A stretch of DNA of 64,000 nucleotides from Rhizobium rhododendri. GTDB taxonomy: Bacteria > Pseudomonadota > Alphaproteobacteria > Rhizobiales > Rhizobiaceae. This document shows positions 57,691 to 64,000 of the stretch, piece after piece. The position numbers and the translations under genes were made by a program. Below the pieces are notes generated by a model. That model saw nothing but the letters and a program-made list of their open reading frames with translations, was not told where the DNA came from and ran no database searches. Location: assembly GCF_007000325.2 (NCBI RefSeq), contig NZ_CP117267.1, positions 248,001-312,000 on the forward strand, given 5' to 3'. Within the stretch, counting starts at the first letter, position 1, and every line of letters begins with the position of its first letter.

Positions 57691-59247
57691 GTGGAAGACC
57701 CCGACAGCGGCTCAAAGCCGCAAACAGGCGGGGCGTCGGTAGCAGAGCGTGGGAAAAAACCTTCCCGGCGCGCGAGGCGAAAGCGTGGCGGACCTCCGCG
57801 CGAAATAGCCTCCCCTGCGGAACCAGGCCCGATCAGCGCCGCTGATCCCGCCATGCGCCCCAAAGATAACAAAAGCACCCAGCCGCATGGCAAGCGGAAG
57901 CGTCGCCGTCGTGCCAATGGCGGCGAGCGCACGACCGTCGCGGTGGCCGATGCGACGATCCATGTCATGACGATTGTCGAGGCACATCCCGAGCGGCCGT
58001 CGCTGGCTCAGGCTCCCAAAAACGGTGCGAACCGACGCAAGCATCGTGGCAAGCGCGGTTTGCAGGGGCGTCCCCTCGCGCAGGAAAAGCCGGCACATGT
58101 GGTCCCTCCTGCCCACGGCGCCGCGAATGCCCGCAATGCCGCGCAGCACCATGTTCATGGCCGGCATCAGCCGCAGACGCATGCCGATCCGAAGCCTGCC
58201 GCCGACAGCATCGATCACCACCACCAGCAGCCGGTCGATCTCTATGCGGCGCTGGATCTCGGCACCAACAACTGCCGGCTGCTGATCGCCCAGCCTACGC
58301 GTCCCGGGCAGTTCCGCGTCATCGATGCGTTCTCTCGCATTGTCAGGCTCGGCGAGGGCCTCGGTGCCAGCGGGCGGCTTTCGACAGATGCCATGGACCG
58401 CGCCGTGGAAGCACTGCGCATCTGTGCCGCGAAGCTGAAGGCGCGCGATATCCGCCGGATGCGGTTGATTGCCACGGAAGCCTGCCGCGCCGCCGAAAAT
58501 GGCGAGCTGTTCCTCGCGCGCGTTCTCGAGGAAACCGGTCTCGAGCTCGAGATCATCGACCGGGAGACAGAAGCGCGCCTTGCCGTCTCCGGTTGCTCCT
58601 CGCTGGTCGGCCCGGAAGCCCGCTCCGTGGTGCTGTTCGACATCGGTGGTGGCTCGTCCGAGATTGCCGTCATTCGCATCGACGATCACCGCTCCAGCCG
58701 CCTTGCCAACCACATCACCCACTGGACGTCGCTGCCGGTCGGCGTCGTCACCCTGTCGGAGCGTCACGGGGGCCGCGACGTCAGCCCTGTCGTCTTCGAG
58801 GCAATGATCAACGAAGTCGAGGGCATGCTCGACAAGTTCGATTGCCCGCCGTCGCCGCTTGCTATGCGCGACAGCACGGATTTCCACCTGATCGGCACCT
58901 CCGGAACGGTGACGACGCTCGCCGGCGTCCATCTCGATCTGCCGCGTTACGACCGTCGCAAGGTCGACGGCGTCTGGCTGTCCGACGACGAGGTGACGGC
59001 AATGCAGGCAAAGCTGCTCTCCTGGGATTTCGCCGGTCGCGCTGCCAATCCGTGCATCGGGCCAGATCGCGCCGATCTGGTCCTGGCCGGCTGCGCCATT
59101 CTCGAGGCCATCCGCCGCCGTTGGCCGAGCCCGCGCATGCGCGTTGCCGATCGTGGATTGCGTGAAGGCCTGCTCACCGACATGATGGCAGATGACGGGG
59201 TCTGGCGGCGCGGTCGCTCGCGCCGCGGCTATCGTCCGAACAATTGA
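57691..59247 (+). CDS. Ppx/GppA phosphatase family protein with a long basic N-terminus
   Basis: Protein of about 518 residues from GTG 57691 (an ATG at 57637 is less likely). The first ~180 residues are lysine-, arginine- and histidine-rich and low in complexity, with no fold seen. The rest is an exopolyphosphatase/guanosine pentaphosphatase domain: [43 protein letters not shown] and [16 protein letters not shown] are the ASKHA phosphate and nucleotide motifs. It is followed 13 bases later by rlmE, in the same orientation. The N-terminal extension could contact RNA or polyphosphate, which is inference. Confidence 0.85.
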   Translation: MEDPDSGSKPQTGGASVAERGKKPSRRARRKRGGPPREIASPAEPGPISAADPAMRPKDNKSTQPHGKRKRRRRANGGERTTVAVADATIHVMTIVEAHPERPSLAQAPKNGANRRKHRGKRGLQGRPLAQEKPAHVVPPAHGAANARNAAQHHVHGRHQPQTHADPKPAADSIDHHHQQPVDLYAALDLGTNNCRLLIAQPTRPGQFRVIDAFSRIVRLGEGLGASGRLSTDAMDRAVEALRICAAKLKARDIRRMRLIATEACRAAENGELFLARVLEETGLELEIIDRETEARLAVSGCSSLVGPEARSVVLFDIGGGSSEIAVIRIDDHRSSRLANHITHWTSLPVGVVTLSERHGGRDVSPVVFEAMINEVEGMLDKFDCPPSPLAMRDSTDFHLIGTSGTVTTLAGVHLDLPRYDRRKVDGVWLSDDEVTAMQAKLLSWDFAGRAANPCIGPDRADLVLAGCAILEAIRRRWPSPRMRVADRGLREGLLTDMMADDGVWRRGRSRRGYRPNN

Positions 59248-59260
59248 AGGGGTCGTATCG

Positions 59261-59980
59261 ATGACCAAACCACCCGTAGGTGCCAACCGCACCGGCCGCA
59301 AGCTTGGCCAGCGCGTCACCAAGAAGAAGATGAAAGCCTCGTCGCGCCAGTGGCTGCATCGTCACATCAACGATCCCTACGTGCAGCGGGCGCAGCTCGA
59401 GGGTTATCGCGCCCGAGCCGCCTTCAAGCTGCTGGAGATCGACGAGAAGCATCACATCCTCAAGGGTGCGCAGCGCATCATCGACCTCGGTGCGGCCCCA
59501 GGCAGCTGGTCGCAGATCGCTGCCAAGGTGACCGGCTCGACCGACGAGGACATCCGCGTCGCTGCGATCGACTTCCTCGAAATGACGCAGCTGCCGGGCG
59601 TCAAGATCCTGCAGCTCGACTTCCTCGACGAACACGCACCGCGCCTCCTGATCGAGGCGGTTGGCGGCCAGCCGGATATCGTTCTCTCCGACATGGCAGC
59701 CCCGACCACCGGCCATCATCGCACCGACCACCTGCGCACCATGCATCTCTGCGAAGTCGCTGCCTATTTCGCTATCGAAGTGCTGGCTGAAGGCGGCCAT
59801 TTCCTGGCAAAGACCTTCCAGGGTGGCGCCGAGCGTGACCTGCTGACGCTGCTCAAGCAGAACTTCAAGCAGGTCGTACACGTCAAGCCGGCCTCGTCGA
59901 GGCAGGAATCCGTCGAGATGTTCCTGCTTGCCAAGGGCTTCAAAGGTCGCAAGGCGGATATCGAAGAAGAGACGAATTAA
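59261..59980 (+). CDS. rlmE: 23S rRNA (uridine-2'-O) methyltransferase RlmE
   Basis: Enzyme of 239 residues, FtsJ/RrmJ family, that methylates U2552 of 23S rRNA. It has the S-adenosylmethionine site [17 protein letters not shown], the K-D-K-E catalytic region with [15 protein letters not shown] and [14 protein letters not shown], and a late [20 protein letters not shown] 59261 follows gaagggg. The N-terminal 25 residues are basic. It directly follows the Ppx/GppA gene, an order common in rhizobia. Confidence 0.93.
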   Translation: MTKPPVGANRTGRKLGQRVTKKKMKASSRQWLHRHINDPYVQRAQLEGYRARAAFKLLEIDEKHHILKGAQRIIDLGAAPGSWSQIAAKVTGSTDEDIRVAAIDFLEMTQLPGVKILQLDFLDEHAPRLLIEAVGGQPDIVLSDMAAPTTGHHRTDHLRTMHLCEVAAYFAIEVLAEGGHFLAKTFQGGAERDLLTLLKQNFKQVVHVKPASSRQESVEMFLLAKGFKGRKADIEEETN

Positions 59981-60045
59981 GCCTAGTTTCCAAATTATTC
60001 AAAGCATCACTATGAATAGCCAGTCTCTCTGGCTAATCTTTGCGG

Positions 60046-60429
60046 ATGCTGCTTTACGTCACCATCGGAACCAACGATATCCATCGCGCCGGCGATTTCT
60101 ACGATGCTGTTCTGGCGGGCCTCGGCTACAGGCGCCAGCGGGATTCGGAGGAAGAGATCGGCTATGCTGCCGATGGCGACAGCCGTTGCCGCCTCTGGGT
60201 GGTGATGCCCTTTAACCGGCGCGCGGCCAGCATCGGCAATGGCTCGATGGTTGCGCTGGATGCGGAAAGCCGCGCCGCCGTAGATGCCTTCCATGCGCAG
60301 GCGCTGGCCCATGGCGGCAGCGACGAGGGTGCCCCCGGCCTGCGCTCCTACCACGCCAACTTCTACGCCGCCTATGTCCGCGATCCCGATGGCAACAAGC
60401 TCAGCGCAGTCTGCGAGCAACCTTCCTGA
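60046..60429 (+). CDS. VOC/glyoxalase superfamily protein
   Basis: Protein of 127 residues from ATG 60046 (a TTG at 60040 is possible). It begins LLYVTIGTNDIHRAGDFYDAVL, has a middle NGSMVALDAESRAAVDAFHAQA and ends in YAAYVRDPDGNKLSAVC, the DPxGN motif. This is the VOC fold, of the subgroup often annotated as glyoxalase-like, with the usual histidine replaced by threonine at the first ligand position, so metal binding is uncertain. Substrate unknown. Confidence 0.8.
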   Translation: MLLYVTIGTNDIHRAGDFYDAVLAGLGYRRQRDSEEEIGYAADGDSRCRLWVVMPFNRRAASIGNGSMVALDAESRAAVDAFHAQALAHGGSDEGAPGLRSYHANFYAAYVRDPDGNKLSAVCEQPS

Positions 60430-60444
60430 TCGAGGGCTGACGCG

Positions 60445-61872
60445 TTACTCTGCGGCGGGCGTCTGCGGCACAGCCAGAACCTCTGCCTTGCTGGGTCCTG
60501 CCCCATGGCCAGAGAGCAGTGCACCGGCGTTGCGGTCGAGGCGCAGGAACGGCAGCGTCGCGATGACGGTCAGCACCGAGAGCGTGAAGAAGGCGATGTG
60601 GAAATCGGCGACCTGCAGGCTGGTGCCGCTGAAGAAGGTCGTCGTCTCCAGGATCGCGGCGGCCACGGCAACGCCGAGCGCGAGGCTGACCTGCTGCATC
60701 ACCGAGCTCATCGACGTCGCCTGGCTTGCCTCCCGGTCATCGACATCGGCAAAGGCCAGCGCATTGATCCCCGTAAAGAAGAACGACCGCGAGAAGCCTC
60801 CGAGAAGCAGCACGCCGATGATCACGAGGTGAGACGTCGTTGGCTCGAAGAAGCCGATGGCAACCGTGGTCATGGTCGTGACGCCGGCGGCCGTCAGCAG
60901 TGCGGTCCGGAAGCCGAAGGCGGCAAAGACGCGCTTGGCGATGAACTTGGTGCTGATCGCCCCGATGGCGCCGGCAAAGGTGATCAGCCCCGACTGGAAT
61001 GGGTTCAGGCCGAAACCCAGCTGCAGCATCAACGGCAATAGGAACGGCATGGCGCCTATGCAGATGCGGAACAGGATGCCGCCGGTCACCGATGCGCGGA
61101 ACGTCGGCTTCCGCAACAGTTTCAGATTGAGGATCGGCGACGGATGATTGCGGGCGTGGCCGACATAGAGAAGGCCGCAGACAAAGCCGATGACCACTGC
61201 CGAGATGCCGATATAGGAGGGCAGGGCCGGCAGGCTGATGACGGACATGCCGAAAACGATGCCGGCAGCAGCAAACGAGGTCAGCAGGAAGCCGATGATA
61301 TCCAGCTTCGGCGGCGCCATGGCCTCGACTTCCGGCAGGAATATGGTCGCGAGGATAACGCCGACGATGCCGACCGGCACATTGATCAGGAAGATCCAAT
61401 GCCAGGAGAAGTAGGTGGTGATGAAGCCACCGAGCGGCGGCCCGGCCAGCGGTCCCACAAGCGCCGGTATGCTGAGCAGCGCCATCGCTGACACCAGATC
61501 GCTGCGCTTGGTGGTGCGCACCAGAACCAGTCGTCCGATCGGCGTCATCATCGAGCCACCGACGCCCTGCAGGAAGCGCGAGCCGACGAACTCCAGCAGG
61601 CTGCCCGATGCGGCGCAGAAGATCGATCCGACGACGAAGACGCAGATAGCAATGCGGAAAATCCGCTTGGCGCCGAAACGATCCGCCATCCAGCCGCTGA
61701 TCGGGATGAACACCGCGAGCGCCACCATGTAGGAGGTCAGCGCAAGCTTCAGCGTGATCGGCCCGACATGCAGATCCGCCGCAATCGCCGGCAGCGCCGT
61801 GGCGATCACCGTCGAGTCCATCTGTTCCATGAAGAGTGCGATAGCGAGGATGAGCGGGACGATGCGATTCAT
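60445..61872 (-). CDS. DHA2-type multidrug exporter (MFS)
   Basis: Transporter of 475 residues with 14 predicted helices. It starts NRIVPLILAIALFMEQMDSTVIATALPAIA, whose D-S-T-V-I-A-T-A-L-P motif marks the DHA2 (EmrB-like) family, followed by SGWMADRFGAKRIF (motif A) and GRLVLVRT. ATG 61872 is used; a longer frame reaches 61992 without coding character. It would export toxic organic compounds using the proton gradient. There is no membrane-fusion partner gene next to it. Confidence 0.85.
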   Translation of the reverse strand: MNRIVPLILAIALFMEQMDSTVIATALPAIAADLHVGPITLKLALTSYMVALAVFIPISGWMADRFGAKRIFRIAICVFVVGSIFCAASGSLLEFVGSRFLQGVGGSMMTPIGRLVLVRTTKRSDLVSAMALLSIPALVGPLAGPPLGGFITTYFSWHWIFLINVPVGIVGVILATIFLPEVEAMAPPKLDIIGFLLTSFAAAGIVFGMSVISLPALPSYIGISAVVIGFVCGLLYVGHARNHPSPILNLKLLRKPTFRASVTGGILFRICIGAMPFLLPLMLQLGFGLNPFQSGLITFAGAIGAISTKFIAKRVFAAFGFRTALLTAAGVTTMTTVAIGFFEPTTSHLVIIGVLLLGGFSRSFFFTGINALAFADVDDREASQATSMSSVMQQVSLALGVAVAAAILETTTFFSGTSLQVADFHIAFFTLSVLTVIATLPFLRLDRNAGALLSGHGAGPSKAEVLAVPQTPAAE

Positions 61873-62158
61873 AGGCTGGTGCCTTGCATGGGATGCCGTC
61901 GTGGAGATGCCGCCTGGGCGGTAGCCGCTCTCTATTCCTCGGGACTTGCTCTGCCAATCCCCTAATAAGCCTGCTGTCGCTATCGGGATCACGTCTTCGT
62001 GAAATCGCTTGCCAACCTCGCTGCCTGTCTAGTTTTGACATGTGCCATCAGCATGAAAATGCTAATCGCACCGAGCCGCGCGAGTATGCATTTGACCTTT
62101 GGCCGGAAATTTCGCGCGCATATTTGGCGGCATTGCCGCACTGTAGGAGCAAGACTGT

Positions 62159-63031
62159 ATGACTGTTTTACCGCTGCCGGAAATCAACCAGTTCAAACTG
62201 GGTGCGCTGAAATTCACGGTCATCAAGGACGGCGTCAGCATTCTGGATAGACCCTGGGAAACCTTCGGCGTCAATCAGAGGCCCGAGACGGTGCAGGCAC
62301 TGCTGGCAGACAACTTTCTGCCGACCGACCGCTTCGTCAACAGCTATTCGCCGGTCATCATCGACAACGGCAAGGACGTGATCCTCGTCGATACCGGCTT
62401 TGGCGCGGCGATGCGCGAAAAGGGCGGCGGTCGCCTGGCGGCCGGCATGAAGACGGCCGGCTACGAACCGGAGAGCATCACCCGCGTCCTGCTCACCCAC
62501 CTGCACGGTGACCACATCGCAGGCTTGATGGAAGACGGAAAGCCGGCCTTCGCGAATGCCAGCTACACAGCCGGTCGCATCGAATATGATTTCTGGACCG
62601 ATGAGGCCCGGCAGGGAACTCCCGCTGAAGGCAACCAGAAAAGCGTGCTCGCCAACGTCGTGCCGCTGGCGGAGAAGATCACCTTCGTCAACGACGGCGA
62701 TACGGTGGTGCCCGGCATGACAGCCATGCTGGCGCCCGGCCATACGCCCGGCCACATGGTCTTCCACGTGGAGTCCGAGGGCGAGCAGATCGTGCTGACT
62801 GCGGATACCGCCAACCACTATGTCCTGTCGCTGCAGCAGCCGGACTGGGAGGTCCGTTTCGATCTGGACAAGGTGCAGGCCGCCCAGACACGCCGGCGTA
62901 TCTTCGACCTGATCGCGAAGGACCGCATCCCGTTCCTTGGCTACCACATGCCGTTCCCGGCGGTCGGTTTCGTCGAGAAAATCGACACCGGCTTCCGCTT
63001 CGTGCCGAAAAGCTATCAATTCGACTTCTGA
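62159..63031 (+). CDS. Metallo-beta-lactamase fold hydrolase
   Basis: Protein of 290 residues without a signal peptide. The metal site is LLTHLHGDHIAGL (H-x-H-x-D-H), followed by AMLAPGHTPGHMVFH with a third histidine, TADTANHY with the bridging aspartate, and GYHMPFPAVGFV with the last histidine. The pattern fits the group that includes methyl parathion hydrolases and quorum-quenching lactonases, but the substrate cannot be named. It is divergent from the exporter gene. Confidence 0.85.
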   Translation: MTVLPLPEINQFKLGALKFTVIKDGVSILDRPWETFGVNQRPETVQALLADNFLPTDRFVNSYSPVIIDNGKDVILVDTGFGAAMREKGGGRLAAGMKTAGYEPESITRVLLTHLHGDHIAGLMEDGKPAFANASYTAGRIEYDFWTDEARQGTPAEGNQKSVLANVVPLAEKITFVNDGDTVVPGMTAMLAPGHTPGHMVFHVESEGEQIVLTADTANHYVLSLQQPDWEVRFDLDKVQAAQTRRRIFDLIAKDRIPFLGYHMPFPAVGFVEKIDTGFRFVPKSYQFDF

Positions 63032-63293
63032 CGGCAGCCGACAGGGCAGAGCCCAAATGCCCACGTATACGTCATCCATGAAACTACGACCGGTGCCATC
63101 GGCTCCGGTCGTCGTGGCCTCTCGCCGCCTCATGCATAGCTGCGTTGCAACCGCGCGACTGCGTTTTGCTATTTCCATCGGTCCGCGGACGTGGTACCAG
63201 CCCTCGCCAACTCTTAATCAATTCTTGCATCACCGCCGGGGCGGATAATCATTCCGGGGGTGCTCCGCATTTTCTTAAAGACGAGGAATTGGC

Positions 63294-64000
63294 ATGGCCC
63301 GCATCATTGAAACAGCAACTGGGCTCGAAGCCCTGACCTTTGACGACGTGCTTCTGCAGCCCGGACATTCCGAAGTGATGCCCGGCCAGACCAATGTCTC
63401 GACCCGCATCGCCCAGGATATCGAACTGAACCTGCCGATCATCTCGGCGGCGATGGACACCGTCACAGAGGGTCGCCTCGCCATCGCCATGGCTCAGGCC
63501 GGTGGCATCGGCGTCATCCACCGCAACCTGACCCCCGTCGCCCAGGCCGAGCAGGTCCGCCAGGTGAAGAAGTTCGAAAGCGGCATGGTCGTCAACCCGG
63601 TCACCATCGGCCCCGACGCCACGCTCGCCGATGCGCTCGGACTGATGAAGCACTACCACATTTCCGGCATCCCTGTCGTCGAGAGCCCAGGCAGCGACAC
63701 CGAGAAGCCCGGTCGCCTGGTCGGCATCCTTACCAACCGCGACGTCCGCTTCGCCTCCGATCCAAACCAGAAAATCTACGAGTTGATGACCCGTGAGAAC
63801 CTCATCACGGTGAAAGAAAATGTCGATCAGCAGGAAGCCAAGCGTCTTCTCCACTCGCACCGCATTGAAAAGCTGCTGGTCGTGGATGCCGAAGGCCGCT
63901 GCGTCGGCCTGATCACCGTCAAGGACATCGAGAAGTCCCAGCTCAACCCGAATGCCTCCAAGGACAGCCAGGGCCGCCTGCGCGCCGCCGCTGCCATCAA
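63294..64000 (+). CDS. guaB: Inosine-5'-monophosphate dehydrogenase GuaB (5' part)
   Basis: The gene begins at ATG 63294 after an acgagga site and runs past the right edge, leaving 235 complete codons. It starts with ALTFDDVLLQPGHSEVMPGQ, then NLPIISAAMDTVTEGRLAIAMAQAGGIGVIHRN, the IMP dehydrogenase core, followed by the CBS-domain pair (SGIPVVES, LVGILTNRDVRFASD, KLLVVDAEGRCVGLITVKDIEKS). It makes XMP for GMP synthesis. The upstream 262 bases hold the promoter but no gene is seen there. Confidence 0.95.
   Translation, partial: MARIIETATGLEALTFDDVLLQPGHSEVMPGQTNVSTRIAQDIELNLPIISAAMDTVTEGRLAIAMAQAGGIGVIHRNLTPVAQAEQVRQVKKFESGMVVNPVTIGPDATLADALGLMKHYHISGIPVVESPGSDTEKPGRLVGILTNRDVRFASDPNQKIYELMTRENLITVKENVDQQEAKRLLHSHRIEKLLVVDAEGRCVGLITVKDIEKSQLNPNASKDSQGRLRAAAAI

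Noticed and set aside
63032..63293. A riboswitch or structured leader upstream of guaB
   Set aside because: No strong stem or known leader pattern could be recognised by eye in these 262 bases.

Overview
The window looks like chromosomal DNA of an alphaproteobacterium of the family Rhizobiaceae (Rhizobium, Ensifer or Agrobacterium relatives). The grounds are an agl alpha-glucoside transporter operon, a zwf-pgl-edd Entner-Doudoroff operon, an Rrf2-type iron regulator with the RirA cysteine pattern, a CbrA-like hybrid-length PAS kinase beside potFGHI and acetoacetyl-CoA synthetase, high-GC codon use, and a tRNA-His of the alphaproteobacterial type with no G-1. Both edges cut genes: aglE at the left and guaB at the right.

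Layout. 1-5936: aglE'-aglF-aglG-aglA-aglK, import and hydrolysis of alpha-glucosides. 6047-9286: a PilZ-like protein, then a loosely packed stretch with an acetyltransferase, a short unknown ORF, a glyoxalase-fold protein and a membrane acyltransferase; 9287-9820 has no gene. 9821-13891 (minus): zwf-pgl-edd, with a long inverted repeat at the zwf promoter. 14019-16769 (minus): a PuuB-like oxidase and a PuuA-like ligase for polyamine breakdown. 16914-21242: BaiN/HI0933-type flavoprotein, a 47-aa membrane peptide and a chemoreceptor. 21563-25636: potFGHI polyamine importer with a GntR/FadR-like operator and a hairpin after potF. 25637-33854: AsmA-like protein, acetoacetyl-CoA synthetase, a probable small RNA and the CbrA-like sensor kinase.

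34305-40348: tRNA-His, an OmpR/QseC-like two-component pair, then a surface-glycan cluster: a sialyltransferase-fold (GT29-like) protein, a GT25 glycosyltransferase, a polysaccharide deacetylase and an O-antigen ligase/polymerase. 40356-43936: small proteins, a LysR regulator divergent from methylmalonate-semialdehyde dehydrogenase. 44107-51048: rirA with two TGA-N9-TCA iron boxes, dppABCDF and gluconokinase. 51059-53659 (minus): a YeeE/YedE sulfur permease split in two, and a DadA-like oxidase. 53747-57545: type III polyketide synthase plus ICMT-type methyltransferase (phenolic lipid type), divergent from a TPR protein, an ECF sigma factor and its anti-sigma factor. 57691-64000: Ppx/GppA with a long basic N-terminus, RlmE, a VOC protein, a DHA2 exporter, an MBL-fold hydrolase and the start of guaB.

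How the parts fit: carbon entry (agl, zwf-pgl-edd, gntK) feeds the Entner-Doudoroff route; pot plus puu genes take up and degrade polyamines; dpp imports peptides. The least ordinary parts are the GT29-like glycan cluster (36719-40348), the PKS/methyltransferase locus (53747-55293), the candidate small RNA (about 29754-29847) and several well-formed operator candidates. All functions come from reading protein motifs by eye; no database search was run.
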